A DNA stretch of 64,000 nt from Immersiella caudata. Lineage: Eukaryota > Ascomycota > Sordariomycetes > Sordariales > Lasiosphaeriaceae. The position numbers and the translations under genes are program-made. The stretch's first letter is position 1, and every line of letters starts with the position of its first letter. Location: positions 1,364,001-1,428,000 of the forward strand of contig JAULSU010000003.1 of NCBI GenBank assembly GCA_030512335.1, written 5' to 3'. This document shows positions 32,001 to 44,491 of this stretch, in pieces. Below the pieces are notes generated by a model. The model ran no database searches. It saw nothing but the letters and a program-made list of their open reading frames with translations, and was not told the origin of the DNA.

Positions 32001-34798
32001 GTCGATGCTGCTGGAGACTCTAAAACCACCACTGGTAGGTGCTCTTCGTTCACGTAAACGTCGAAAGCCGAACAGTCGAAGATCTTGGGCACGTTCCTCA
32101 TGATAGTCACCACTATGTGCTGCACGAAGAAATAGCGATGCTCCGCGATCTCGGCCCCATGTTCGACCCATTCCACCTTTTGTCGGATGCGGTCCTCGTA
32201 TAATCCGAGCACAAAGACCTTGCCTTCAATGATGGTGCCCAAAAGGCCTGTGCGCAAGAACTCCGGCTCAACTGCTGTCGGAGTTGGGTCGCCAGGCTCG
32301 AACTTGTACGGGCGCGCGTGGAATATTTGCTCCGTGTGTTTGGGCAATGCCCAGAAACCACCGGATAGCGAGGGGGAGTCAACCCAGATCTCACCCACTG
32401 ATCGTGGCGAAGCTAGCAAACCAGTCTCAGGGTCAACCACGGCGAGCGTGGCGTCCGGAATGGGATAACCGAAGGCGCCGACACGTACGGTCCCCGGCTC
32501 GTTCGCCGTCCGCTTCCTCGCCTCATCGCCGATGGCCACCACCACCACTTCGTTGGACTTGAGCGCTTCTCTGTCAAGAATGACTTCGCTCAGCTCGGTC
32601 TTAGCGCGCTGCTCGGTCGTCGTGACGGTACCCCCTCCAAGAAGGCTGCCGAAGCCGTTCGATGGGGCAGGAGCGGGCTCCTCCTTCTCCTTTTCCGCCT
32701 CCGAGTCGTCATCCGAGTCTGACTCGAGTTTGAGAGGGCAACCCATCCGTTCCTCACCACCCAGCCAATCTCGGACGCTGATCAGCATGCCGCCGTGCTC
32801 AGGGAGACAGAGCATTGGTGCCACGACTTCTCTTGCTCGAGGGTTGCGAAGGGGGCGGAACCAACGGTCGGCGAGGAGCTCGTTGAACTCGGAGTCGACA
32901 GTGAGAGTGTCGATAAGGCAAAGCTTCACCGTGTTGAAGTTTGGCTCCATGCCCTTCTTGAAGTTCCTCGTTACCATCGGCTCCTGCTGGTAGTGGTAGG
33001 CGGCTCGTTTGAGCCCGGGGTAGTCGGCCACCATGAGCGTTGGCTTGTACTTGGTGATCAAATGGGCATACAACCCCGGCACGTCAACAGCTTTGCTCTC
33101 CATCCACACAGTTGTGTGACCGCCATACACCGTCAGCAGCACGCCAAGAATCATTCCAATGCCCTGTCGGGGGTCAAGGTAAGATAAAAGTATCTCGCTA
33201 CCCGCACTCCCACCGATGAGCCGGCCGTTTTTATCTCGCAGGTCTCTGTCTCTATTGAAAGTATCTCCCGGACCATTGCCTGGTACGGTGGACACAATCG
33301 CGCTGAGGCAGGCCATCTGGTGCATGATGGTCCTGTGGCTCAGGACAACGCCCCTCAGGTCGCCGGTTGGCGCTCTGGAGAACTCGATGTAAGCGAGATC
33401 CGGGACCGAGAGCGGTGGAATGTCCTCTTTTCGTTTGGGGTGGTAGCTCCCGAACTCATTCGTCTTCCACCACTCAACCCCTTTTGGCCAGTTAAGCTTC
33501 TGGGTGGTAATGTCGCGTTGGAACGTCTTCAAGTTGTTGTCAGTGGTCAGCGCGAGATGCGCCTGCGTTGAAGTAAGGATGAAGTTGAGCTTTTGATAGT
33601 CCTGCAGCTCGTTGATGGGCACAGCTACAACACCAGCGATGAAACATCCCAGCAACGCAATGGCAAAGTCAATCGCCTCCGAATCCCGGTAGATGAGTGC
33701 CACTCGATCACCGCGGTAGAGCGAACTCTTGTCCCGGATCACTTGCGCGACCTTCTCGGCCCGGGCGGCCAACTTGTCCCACGTGATGGAAGCGATTTCT
33801 TTCCCCTTGCTGTCCAGTACCCAGTATGCCGGCAGCTTCGCCGTCGTGCGACCCCGGTGCCTGAGCACTGCAGCTATGTTGTCAAAATTGGACATTGGCG
33901 TGTTGGCATCGTGCGGGTCGTGAATCGCGAACGGCACCTCACGCGGCTCGAGCGGCAACTGGTATTCCAGCGCATCTGGAGGCGGTAGGTCGCTGGCGGT
34001 GAGCATCGGCGGTGCCATGGCTGCAGTTGGGGAGAAGGCATCCCCGGATGAGTATCTCTGTGGGCCTCCATATTCCCCAGCTCCTTCATAAGCCTGCTGA
34101 CCGGCGAAGTCGGAGAAATATTGCTGCGAGTCCAGCAGTGTCCCCGTCCTGCTGTCATATGGATTTTGTTGGGCAACATCGGCATACGGGCCATGCTCCG
34201 GGTTGAATGCGTAGTCCCCGGACACCATTGTGCCTGATCTTGTAGATGTGTCGTTGGGAGCCGGTGCGAGGAAAAGGGAGTCGTGTTGGAGCATCGACGG
34301 TCGGTGCTCCGCCATCGGGCCCCCTGGGGCAAGTAGAGTAGCAGGGACTGCCTCCATCGGTGAGCCTCCCGAGTCGGGGGACCGGGGGCTGGGAGAGTGA
34401 GCGCTCAGGGGCGCCGAAGAAAGTCGACCTCCATCGTTCGAAGGATGGGAGGAGCTATCGGGGGAATGGATTCGGAGGCCGCCTCGCTGTTGCGGTTGGG
34501 GTGGTGGTAGCTGTTGGGGCTGCTGCTGGTCAGAGAGATCGGTGAGCCCATATTGCGAAAGGAGCTGTGCGCGTCGCTTCTGGTATCTGCGGCAGGCACC
34601 ATGTCAGTTCACCCGCTCATAAAGCTCAGGAGTCGGAAAAGGAAACGCACCCTTTTGTGGTTATATCCCCTTCCTAGAAATCGGACGGTTACTTGTCAGC
34701 ACGCACTGTCCAAAGGGTGACCCGGCGTCAAGACCAACCTCTAGTTCCCTCTCAAGCTCGTCCAAGCGTGCCTGCAGCTCTGGGTCAAATGCGGACAT
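29084..34798 (-). CDS. CPS1: CPS1/DIP2-like protein: DMAP1-binding domain plus two adenylate-forming (AMP-binding) domains
   Basis: Four exons (34798-34739, 34673-34651, 34586-30045, 29996-29084) give 1845 aa. Introns are 65, 64 and 48 nt, with TCTAG or GCAG acceptors. The second exon is only 23 nt. The N-terminus MSAFDPELQARLDELEREL...EGDITTKGYQKRRAQLLSQY is the DMAP1-binding domain that starts DIP2 proteins. A Pro/Gln/Ser-rich region follows. Two tandem acyl-CoA-synthetase-like domains lie at about 260-790 and 1030-1560. They include LPAYWVLDSKGKEIASITWDKL, DRVALIYRDS, PDLAYIEFSRAPTGDLRGVVLSH and RYVRTGDLGFLH. The first domain's P-loop-like SGSTG is altered to SRAPTGDL, as in other DIP2 members. 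A Gln/Pro-rich tail ends the protein. Fungal CPS1 homologues affect virulence or development. Animal and yeast DIP2 regulate diacylglycerol pools. Activity here is inferred. Confidence 0.93.
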
Positions 34799-36438
34799 TG
34801 CGTCGAGGGCTACAGCAACCACTGCTGCTGCCCCTGTTGTTGGTAATGGAGAAGCGGCGTTGACGACGCGGCAATCGGCAAACGGGGCTGGCGAGCGACT
34901 GGTAAACGGTGCTGGGGTTGTTCCTGGGGCGCGTCCGCCGCTGTCTGCCCAGATGGCGTTGGGGCGCAACTCTGTTTGCCAGCCAAAGAGAGCAGTCCAA
35001 GGCTCAGGGCGTGTTTCTGGTTCGTCCAAGTTGGAGTTGCTTGTGACGTAGTGGGATGGTCGGCTTGATTGGATGTCGCCAGATGGCGGGGCTTTTGGGC
35101 TCGGGCGAAACATGGGAGAGACCCTGCAAACCCGACCTGAGAACCCGCCCCGAACCCCGCCAACTACCTTACGGATTACCCGCACACGGCTTGGTAATTG
35201 CCCCAGTCAAAAGATGTTGACGATCGGTCCAACATGTCTTTCAGATGCCCGGTATTTGCGGGCTGGTTGCTTATTTCATCTTTACTGGATCTTCTCTTCT
35301 CCTTAATCCATCCAAAGCACTGGTACCCCCGCGTCGCCTCTCTCCCTTCATCGCAGACCACAAACTCATGTAAAAATCTAGCATTGCAGACCACGTGCAT
35401 CGAATTCAACGGCTCTGCAGGTCACGCGACGAACTCGGCTAAAGGTGACGAGTTCAACGAAACATCCACGCCGGCATCAGAGTTGAGTAAGTGCAGAAGG
35501 GCGCCAATGCTTGATAACGTCGGGTACAGGGGGGGGATCCGTCCGAACCCCCGAACTCAAAGCTCCGACCCTCCTCCTTCCCGAGCCGTTGGAAACCGGC
35601 CCACTGTGGGGCTCTATTTTCGAATAAAACGCCCCGAAAAACCTTTCACCAAACGATGCAGCAACATCCTCAAAACGCGACTGATTGGGAAAAGGATTGC
35701 TACACTTCACTCCGCCCACTAACTAACAGGTAAAATTTGAAATTGCCCTGGTGCGCCTATCTTCTTCATTTGCTGAAACCGCACATCTTTGAATCTCATT
35801 CCCCATTGTGCCTCCTCGCACTTCTAGTAAGTTCTCTCTCAACACCTACCTTTCTGCTGCCACTTCATGATGAGACTCTACGCATTTATCACAGACCTGT
35901 TCTGAAAACCCAATGTTGACAAAATGCTACATCTATCTGACTTCTACACTCAACCGCTTACTTTCCGCATATACAACGTGAGACACGCAGCTAACGCGGA
36001 GAACAGACTTTGTCCAGCGGTCTCGCAATGAACCCTCGAATACACTATACTCTGGCCTTCAAAGTCCACCCACCACCCACTTCACTTGTTCGGCATTGGA
36101 TTTCCTTCTTTTGTGACCGAAAATAGCGACAATGCGTTTATTGTGCAAGTCTTTCTTAAGCACCTCTCAAAGCGTGGTTACTGCTCGCCGAGTGCCTAGC
36201 GGACGTTCTTTGTTGAATGTCATTTACCTATATGATCTCTGCCCCCCGAACAGTCCGCCTGCAAGCGGCCCAGTGTTCTTGATAGCCATCAATTTAGATC
36301 ACTTTAAAAGCGCCTTTGGCGTGTCTGCTTCGCCATAAATTTGCACCTCAATTCTCACCTGCGGTATCAGACACGCCTTCATTACCATCCCCTTGTGAGA
36401 CACTCAATCCTCCCAGTTACCACCATCGAAACATTCCG
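34799..36438. other. divergent promoter region
   Basis: Upstream of both the CPS1 and 810-aa genes. A frame of about 170 codons at 35198-35722 has no domain and mixed codon use, so I do not call it. The leader of the rightward gene is pyrimidine-rich (36380-36438). Confidence 0.45.
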
Positions 36439-38871
36439 ATGTCTTCTCCCGAGCATGTGAATAGAGGCAAACTAGAAATAGTTCAACCTCAATTCGACGA
36501 TGATGGCTACGGCGACCTCTTTGGTTGCGAGGAGGATGGTTCGTTTGGAGGAGATCCACGCGCCGCAGAGGACGCATCCCCCCTCTATCAACCCGAGGAA
36601 CAGAATGACGCTCCTGAAACTGCGCCGGCCTCGGCTCCCGAGCTTCCAATGCCCCAGCCGGCATATGAGCTCCTAATGCCCGAGCCAGTAGCTCCCGAGC
36701 GTCGGGTGCCTGAACAGGTGTTGGAGCTCCCGATGTCCGAGCCCTCGGCTCCTAAGCCTCAGATGTCTCAACAAGCGCCCGAGCTCTCGATGACCTCACA
36801 TTGGACGCCGCCGAGTCACCCGCCCGATTCCCGACCGGAGCCGCCCATGACTCCCCAGGGCCGGAGGTTTCCAGGAAACCACAACGTTGACTTCGCGGGA
36901 CGCAACCAGCAGCAATACCTCCAAGAAGGGCTCGCTGCCAACATCTCCCCCAAGACACGCAACGTCATGGGGCCTCCCTCACCCCGTCCTGCACATGGCT
37001 TCACTCGGCAGAGCCTGGGGCGGATGCCAAGCGCCGGTCGCAGCAGGCCACCTTCCGCCAACGCTCTCAACCCCCAACGCCTTAGCACGCGCAGCATGAC
37101 CCGCGCACTCGAGGAAGGTTTCGACCCGAATCAACCTCCCATGAGGCCGAAAAGCCTTGACCCGAATGAAGCCCTGAAGCAGGGGAAGTACAAAATCATA
37201 CGGCTCCTCGCACCGCCGCCATCGCCACCACTCCCGCCCATCGCTGGTGGGAAGGATGCCAAGAAGATCTCGAACAACCGCAAACTCAAAGATGATCCTG
37301 AGAATCAGCCGGAGCGTTTCTACAAGGCGCCGACCCCGACCGAACCCTGGGGCCCCGTCCCGACAGAGGGAGCCAAGCCCATCTTTGAGTACTTTAAGAA
37401 AAGTCCAGAGCTGTGGCCTCACAAGACTTACACCCGAGACCAGCTTCTCCTCTTTTTTCTCGGGACTTGGCGAAAACCGAAACGGGAGGGGAAGCTCACC
37501 ATTTGGATCCAGAATACGCCGGCCCAGTCAAACGAGCGCTACACCGCTGGTGCAAACTCGGGCAAGTGTCGCTGGGTGGGCTGCCCGGCCAAGACGAATA
37601 CGATTCTCAAGGGCTTCTTGCGGGTAGCGTTCGATGAGCACCCTAAACTGACAACCAGGGGCATCACCAACCCCTTCCAGATGGCCGGCTACATGCATCT
37701 TTACTGTTTTGAGGAGATCTTCGACCTGGGTTTTCTCGTCCACTGGGCCGATCTCATCTGGGGCTTTCAGGTCCGTCCTGACGTCCGAGTCCTGCCAAAG
37801 GAGAGTAGCAATCGTATGTCTCTGGTTCGAGACCATTCAGAGCTCTTGGAGGTCTACCTTGAGTGGAAAATGGACCAAGGCAGGCGAGTCCTACCGAAAG
37901 CGAAAACGGTCGAAGCGGGTCAACCAAAGCGCCACGGCCTTGAAGCTCTCCAGCCGTCCAGGCCGCGTCGGGAAGCGGACTATCTGTGGCGGAGGCTCAC
38001 TGAAGCGCATCTCCAACTAGAGGTCAGAGGCCGCGCAGCGACCCGGGACCGACGGGGGGGTGCCAACATCGGGGAGCACAAGGGCGATCTACGCAAGTTC
38101 CTAGCTCTCAAAGGAGAGATGAAGCGTCAATTGGAGGACAGTGGTGGCGAGGAGGACGACGACGACGGCAGTGTCATCGAGGTTCCAGCGCCAAAGAAAC
38201 AGAAGGTCGCCACAAGGCCTGACCAGCTCCACGTCACGAGCCTCACCAACGAAATGATTCACCCCGTTCTCAACCCGCCGCAGCTTGTGAACACAACAGA
38301 GACGATGCTAGAACTCTTTGGGGGCACGGAACCGTCAAACTTCCAAGCCATGCCAAACTACAACCCTCAGGGCGGCTTCATCTCGACTGACCCCAGCTAC
38401 CCTCAGGCCGACGTCAACCCCCAGGCCAACTACCCTCAGGCCGACTTCAATCCCCAAGCCAGCTATCCTCAGGCCGACGTCAACTCCCAAGCCAACAACC
38501 AGACCTTCTACCCACCACAGCAGGCGAGTCCCGTTCAGTCCCTCGAGCAGCTACACGCCATCCACACGCAGGAGCAAAACCGGCCGCTTACCCGCGCCAT
38601 GAGCCGTGCCAGCGCTGAGGCCGTGCAAAACACCCTCGCTAGCCCGGGTCTCCTCAATGGCCCCGTCATGGATGAGGTCTTCGACGTTATCGCCCCTCAG
38701 CCTCAACACATCCGCGATCAAATCTTCTCGGAGGCGCCGGCTCACGTGGCCGAGGAGCTCCAAACCCGCCTTGCCAGCCTACCCGGCGAGTCCGCATCAG
38801 CGCCAGCGCCAGCGCCAGCGCCTGAACGCGACCCTGCCAGCGACGGCGCGATCTACGAGGATTACCAGTAA
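36439..38871 (+). CDS. hypothetical protein with conserved central Cys-containing domain and short repeats
   Basis: A single open frame from ATG 36439, 810 aa. The N-terminal part is disordered and has imperfect repeats of the type APELPMPQPAYELLMPEP. A structured core at about residues 315-480 contains FEYFKKSPELWPHKTYTRDQL, FFLGTWRKP, LTIWIQNTPAQSNERY, KCRWVGCPA, GFLRVAFDE, MAGYMHLYCFEEIFDL and VHWADLIWGFQV. The CxxxxC with later H and C could bind zinc. Similar cores occur in fungal hypothetical proteins as far as I recall, but I cannot name a function. A basic KKQK stretch follows an acidic EEDDDDG run (about 570-595), which could be nuclear targeting. The tail has three 11-residue repeats and an Ala-Pro run. 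Confidence 0.8.
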   Translation: MSSPEHVNRGKLEIVQPQFDDDGYGDLFGCEEDGSFGGDPRAAEDASPLYQPEEQNDAPETAPASAPELPMPQPAYELLMPEPVAPERRVPEQVLELPMSEPSAPKPQMSQQAPELSMTSHWTPPSHPPDSRPEPPMTPQGRRFPGNHNVDFAGRNQQQYLQEGLAANISPKTRNVMGPPSPRPAHGFTRQSLGRMPSAGRSRPPSANALNPQRLSTRSMTRALEEGFDPNQPPMRPKSLDPNEALKQGKYKIIRLLAPPPSPPLPPIAGGKDAKKISNNRKLKDDPENQPERFYKAPTPTEPWGPVPTEGAKPIFEYFKKSPELWPHKTYTRDQLLLFFLGTWRKPKREGKLTIWIQNTPAQSNERYTAGANSGKCRWVGCPAKTNTILKGFLRVAFDEHPKLTTRGITNPFQMAGYMHLYCFEEIFDLGFLVHWADLIWGFQVRPDVRVLPKESSNRMSLVRDHSELLEVYLEWKMDQGRRVLPKAKTVEAGQPKRHGLEALQPSRPRREADYLWRRLTEAHLQLEVRGRAATRDRRGGANIGEHKGDLRKFLALKGEMKRQLEDSGGEEDDDDGSVIEVPAPKKQKVATRPDQLHVTSLTNEMIHPVLNPPQLVNTTETMLELFGGTEPSNFQAMPNYNPQGGFISTDPSYPQADVNPQANYPQADFNPQASYPQADVNSQANNQTFYPPQQASPVQSLEQLHAIHTQEQNRPLTRAMSRASAEAVQNTLASPGLLNGPVMDEVFDVIAPQPQHIRDQIFSEAPAHVAEELQTRLASLPGESASAPAPAPAPERDPASDGAIYEDYQ
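38398..38496 (+). repeat. 33-bp coding tandem repeat, three copies
   Basis: Units at 38398-38430, 38431-38463 and 38464-38496 encode YPQADVNPQAN, YPQADFNPQAS and YPQADVNSQAN. They keep the frame within the 810-aa gene, so copy number can vary without breaking it. Confidence 0.9.
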
Positions 38872-41087
38872 AACCGGGCGGGCAGGCTGTACCGTGGGCG
38901 TGGCGGGATGTGAACGACCACACCGAAGCGGAAGGAGGACAAAGAAACCAGGATGAGTCAGACGGAGGAGACAATATAAGTGGTCGAGGCCGAGGGCTAG
39001 GATGTCTTTCAGTGGCTCTTTCCGTCCGCGCGGCGAGGCCGATGAAAGATGCTTCAAAGAGAAGACCAAAATCTAGCCAGGTTACCTCAGTTGATTGATG
39101 CCGCGGCTGTGAAGCCAGAGAATTAAATTTTGAATAAAGAGTATTACATCTTCAATAGAAATATGTGGATGGGTGACAGTAGTGAATATTGTTTCGTGCC
39201 TGTATTGTGCCATGTTGTGACGGTTTCCGGTGATGGTACCTAGATCGAGTTGTGGTGGAAGGTTGCTCGGTGTGTGTCGTGCCTTGAAGGCAAAAACTGG
39301 CAAGGGGTTGTGTTGCTGGACGTTCTCCCCCTTGTGGTTGGCCTCAACGCCCGGGTGGGTCCCGGCCAGGGTCGCTCAGTGGGCTTGACGAATCGGAGGC
39401 GCCAGCCCACCCAAGGGCCCAATGAGACATCAGGGTCCCCAAGCGGCCCGCACCTGGCAACACTGGCAGTTTCGAGCTTTCGGGTGCGACAATAGGAAAC
39501 CGCTCGAGCGTCCACCGCACAGCACACTGCTGGCTGCTGGCACTATCATCGGCTTCGGGATGAGGCACCAGTCTCCTGCAGAGGCGGGCAGCCGGTAACG
39601 GCATGTCCGAGGGGCCATGGCGCCCAGATCCAGCTCGGGACAAGCAGCTAGCTACGGCCAGATTGCAGGTGCAGTGCATCTCGCATGCAGCCTGCGCTAG
39701 CGATCTAGATAGTGGCAGGCAAGCAGTCAGAGGCTAATCATGTTACCTGATGGAAACTGAGGGTTCGGACGCCTTGCTCGGTGTCGGCGCCAACGGTTCG
39801 CATCTCGACGACATTGGGTAATACCATTATCACGAGGTTTTGTTTGGTAAGTACGCTGCGCGATGGAAGATATAAGGTGGGTGGATGTAACCCCCATCCC
39901 GTCCGACCCAGGTCATGGATGGACCAGCACCGCGCATCAACACATCAGGCGGATCCACGATCGCACCCGATCTCAAATCCCCCAGTTTGACTAGCGAAAC
40001 GCCATACGCTCTTCACACATCAACCACTAACGACACGAAGGGTCATACATATTTTTCCCCCTTCCAAAACCCCATCACGGCAAGTTCCAGCCGGGCAGGC
40101 AGCAAGGCTTGCACGGGACACAGGTCCAAGACGGCAGGGGGGCCGAGAGCGCCGGTTAACCCGCGGTACAGGCCGCCGACAAGCTTCGCGCCCGGACCGG
40201 ATCGTTGACAGGACGAAGGAAGAAGCTGCCAAGCCGCCCCTGGTCTTGGAGTCCGGCGGGGCAGAGGGTCAGCTCCCAGCGCCGCGGCGCTACCTCGAGG
40301 TCCGTAAAACGGGTCGGCCAGGCGTCGCTTGTGCGAGGGACAGGTAAACTTGGCAAGGGGACGAAAAAGTCAACAGAAAACAGAAAAAAAGAGAATCGAG
40401 GTACATTGGAAGCTCGGCGGCGCCGTGCGCGACCGTTGTCCGCATTGGATCCGATCCCCCAAAGAAAGCCGCCCGGCGCAGGCAGAACGAGAGAAGCTCT
40501 CTCCCGTCGCTGGACCTGGCTGGACCAACACCTCGGGTCTTCACAACCTCGACTTCCAAGCATTCCATAAAGGCGCCTGGCCCCCCCCCCCTTTGCCCTT
40601 TTCTCCCTTGTCAACTCTGTCGCCATCCGACAATAAATATCCACGGAATTTCACGATACTTGCCCTCCACCTCCATCACAGGAGGCTACCACCACCACCA
40701 CCACCACCACCACCAGAGACGAAGGGGGTTTACAAATTCCCCAGCCGGCCCGCTTCAGCAGCTTCTCGGCAACGCGCGCGCGCACTGCATTCATCATTCG
40801 CGCAGCTTACTTGCTTATCGCGACGGACAGGAGCAAGAGGCGCACTCCATTATTGCTATTCGGGACCCTCCTCCAATTGAACCCGACTCGCTACTGCGCT
40901 CGCTGCAGCAGCGACCGACGGCAAATCCTAGACAACACAAGTCGCTTGTTGTCGCACAGCGGAACGAGTACCTGCTGCTTGCTTGCTCCACAGCGCCCAT
41001 CTCAGTTCCCCACGGGCAGCTGCGCGCGCCTGCGTGTGTGTCCCCGCAGGCATCCCCGAGCATCCGTTGGGAGAGAGGCCCGTCGTC
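38872..41087. other. intergenic region with long PDE1 leader
   Basis: An AATAAA lies at 39133-39138, downstream of the 810-aa gene, and could mark its poly(A) site. 40570-40600 has a C run, and 40688-40714 is (ACC)9. From roughly 40500 the sequence looks like the leader of PDE1. Open frames on both strands near 40200-41170 have no domains. Confidence 0.45.
40688..40714 (+). repeat. (ACC)9 microsatellite
   Basis: Nine uninterrupted ACC units in the presumed PDE1 leader region. Confidence 0.9.
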
Positions 41088-43751
41088 ATGGGAGGAGGAG
41101 AGCCGGGAGGGCGTAGGGAAGACGGCGCGGCGGCGAGGCCGGATGCGCTGCACGTTATCATTTTGGTAAGATATTAACTATTTCCTCTGTTTTAAGACAC
41201 TGTTTTTTTTCCTTACGCAGGCGGCCATCCATCGCAATACCGTCCCGTCTTCGCAGGTTCTGCGCGGTTGGTCGCGTGCTCTCCATGCATCTTTCCTTCC
41301 TTCTAGAAGGCCGTTAGCAGAGCCCCTCATCCCCACTCCTTCCTTCCTCCATGCACGTCTGGGGTGCACATTTCCGGTTACCAATCGGGGTGCATGGAGA
41401 GGGTGCTTTTGCTGGAGCACTGCGAGGGAGTCCTCATTGGCAGCGGATGCAGCGGGAATGGACTCATCGAATTTCGGGACTGCGACTTTCGCCGAGCAGG
41501 AATCGATCGGTTTTCCGTTTCCGACATGTCTTTTTTCTTTGAGCGTCCTCAACTACCGGCGGCGAGGCCCAGTCATGGCACAGTTGACAGGCGATTCCCC
41601 ACCTTTGTTGCGCCGTCGCACAAAGACATCGGCGCAGAGACCACCTCCCCTGTCTCGTGCTTTTCTTCGTTTTTATTGACGGGCGGCTCTGGAGGAGGCC
41701 TGTAGGTTGGAGGTGCTGGATGCCTCCGCCACCCATGCCCTCCCTTTGCTGGCTGGGGATACCCGCACTGGCCGGACATGAGGCGGTTTGCGGATCACGG
41801 GTATTCCTAGACATGATATCACTTCAAAGGAGATTCGATCGTGTTGTCGACCGCAACTAACACGTGGTAGGGTTCGGGTGGAGGGCCATTGGAGTCAAAC
41901 ATCACTTCGTTGCTCGTGCGGTCTGTCGCGTCAGGATGGAGGAGAGGTTCAGTCGTTTCGGTGGACGCCGGCGTGCAGCTCAGCGCTATCAAAAAGATCC
42001 TGAAGAAATCACAACCACCCGAGCTCGGGGAAACAGAAGAACATTCCCTCCCTCATACGCTTACAACAGGACCGTTCGCTGGGCTCGAGGTACCATACAA
42101 GAAGCCATTAGCCAACGCAGGCCATATCTTGTATAGTCTAGTGGACACATGGCTCATCACGCATCCACACCTCGACCACATCTCGGGGTTTGTTGTGAAC
42201 ACAGCCGGCCTCCCAGGTACGCGGCCAAAGAAACTGGCTGGGTTACCGAGCACCATCACCGCACTCAAACGGAACGTCTTCAACAATGTCATCTGGCCCA
42301 ATCTCAGCGATGAAGAGAACGGTGCAGGGTTGATCACGTATATGCGCCTGGTCGAGGGCGGCTCGTTGGCGCTAGGAGAGGGTGAGAGCAAGGGCTACCT
42401 TGAGGTCAACGATGGCCTGGCCATCAAGATTGTGAGCGTCAGCCATGGCCACTGTATCGAACACCACAACCATCGCGGAAGTGGCAGCGCGCCCAGTGGC
42501 TATGGCCGGCAAGGTAGCGTCGACTTCACTCATTTCGGACCCATCAGCGTGGGCATGGGCTCTAACATAGGCATGCTCTCGCCGCGTTCGGTGGCACATC
42601 ACAACCCAGTCAACGTGCCCAACTCGAACCTCACTACATTCCTCCAACAACAGCAGCAACATCAAGGTCACCCGAGTCTCTCGACCGTCCTCCCGCCGCC
42701 AATGACCGGAGGTGGTGGAGGGCGCACCGGTTCCATTTCTGGTCCCGGCACACCCTATGGCGAGTCGGTGCAGTGCGTGTATGATAGCTCTGCGTACTTC
42801 ATCCGCGATATCACAACGGGACGTGAAATTCTTGTCTTTGGCGACGTCGAGCCCGACAGCATAAGCCTGCTCCCTCGCAACTCAAAGGTATGGTGCGAAT
42901 CAGCACTCAAGATCATATCCGGCAACCTTGCCGCCATTTTCATCGAGTGCAGCTACGACGACTCCCAATCAGAAGACCGTCTCTTCGGCCACCTCCAACC
43001 ACGCTTCGTTGACGAGGAAATGCGCTCCCTGGCCAAAGAAGTCATCGCCACCCGCGAGTACCAACGCCGCAGCACCCAGGCCTCCAGCGCCAATTCCGAC
43101 CGCCGACACTCAGGCGACCTTAAGAGCCTCGCCGACAAGAAGCGCAAGCGTCACGGCTCTGACGTAGGCGCCATGCTCGTCCGGCGCAAAACCTCCGAGC
43201 AATCCCCCTCAGCCATCACGGGTCCAACCAGTAATCCCGCCAACCAACTCCTCTCCCGTCTCCAAACCGAAGAATCCATATCCCCCCGATCCAACCGTGT
43301 GCCCCTCGACTCCCGAACCCAACCCTCCGCTGTCTCTGACGACTCCCCCCGCCTCTCCGCACCCACCTCTGGCCTCTCCCTCTCCTCCGCTCACTCCCCC
43401 ATCGTAACCGACTCTCCACACATCGCCACACCGACCGCGGAGCTATCCCTTGGCGACATTGAAATGTCCGGTCCGGTAACGCCCCAAAGCCACGTATCTC
43501 CGGTTGCGACGGCCCTTCATTCCCGCGAGGGCACAGCCGATGTAGACAGTGAGCTCAAAATCGACACGTCTACCGACAACGATCTCCCACTGCGAGGCCT
43601 CAAGGTGGTCATCATCCACGTCAAAGATAAACTCAATGACGGGCCGAGCGTGGCGGAGACTGTGAGGGAACAACTAAATGGGTATGAAACGGAGTCAAGG
43701 ACGGGAGTGGAGTATATCGTTTCTTACCCGGGTCAGAGTCTATATCTTTGA
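41088..43751 (+). CDS. PDE1: class II (low-affinity) cAMP phosphodiesterase
   Basis: Exons 41088-41165 and 41871-43751 give 652 aa. Exon 1 ends ALHVIIL and exon 2 begins GSGGGPLESNITSLLVRS, so the join rebuilds the family's ALxVIxLGSGGGPxExNxTxLLVR. The intron is 705 nt with donor GTAAGA, branch ACTAAC and acceptor GTAG. The signature H-x-H-L-D-H is H124-P-H-L-D-H129 (THPHLDHISGF), the metal-binding motif of this metallo-beta-lactamase-fold enzyme. Further support comes from VSVSHGHCIEH and EILVFGDVEPDSIS. The region after about 390 is a Ser/Pro-rich insertion (RRSTQASSANSDRRHSGD) before the C-terminal GLKVVIIHVKD strand. The enzyme hydrolyses cAMP to AMP and tempers PKA signalling. Confidence 0.93.
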
Positions 43752-44491
43752 CCTCGTTTCCCTTTTTTTTTTTGTTTTCTCTCGCTTTATTGTCGAGGCT
43801 TGGTGGGTTTGGTAAGCAAACGGATCTGTTGTCGTTTCAGTAAAGCAGGTTGGGTCTATAAACGGTAGCGTGGTGGCGAAAAGAGGTGCTGGGGTTGAGA
43901 TTAGGGGTATATCTTTTTCTATCTGTCTATACTGCGTCTTTACTCTCTGTTGCTTCGTCATCATTGTTTCTATTCCATGTTTTGAGTCGTTTTTTTTTTG
44001 CGTATATCCTTCACACCATACCATGGAAAGGTGTTTACTGGCTGTCGAGGGTTGCATCTCTGACGCTCTCGGATGCATATTTGATGTTGACGAGTGGGCA
44101 GAGCCATTGCTTCTATCTGATTCTTTGGTGTTTAGGGTGGGGCCTTGGTGTTGGGGGTTGGTCTGGCGAGGTGAAGGGGGCGTTTCTGAATTTGTTAAGC
44201 TTGATGTATGTGCCAATCAGTTTTATCGGAGGGGTATATATTGAGAGTCGATTTGCCGACAGGCTTGAGGACTTTGATCTCTTGTCCCGCGTCTGAAGTC
44301 AGGTTGTTGTAGATGATGGAGGTCATCATCATACACCCTACACCTTACTCAGGACCCCGTTTGACATGAAAGCTGCGTATCCAGGACGCTTCAATTCTAT
44401 TTTCTTCTGAAGAATGCACCAGTCGCTACTCATCTAACCCTATCTACGACAACTAAGGCCTCAGAACAGCCTCGAAAGGCAGTCCAGTCGT
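43752..44491. other. convergent intergenic region
   Basis: 3' regions of PDE1 and the leftward flavin-reductase-like gene. A T run follows the PDE1 stop (43762-43771). No gene is seen. Confidence 0.45.

Noticed and set aside
35198..35722. Plus-strand frame of 174 codons
   Set aside because: No recognisable domain, mixed codon use, and position in a divergent promoter region.
39195..39330. Weak similarity of this stretch to the first 90 bases of the window
   Set aside because: Only short matching blocks such as ATGTTGTGA and GCCTTGA; too weak to call a repeat by eye.
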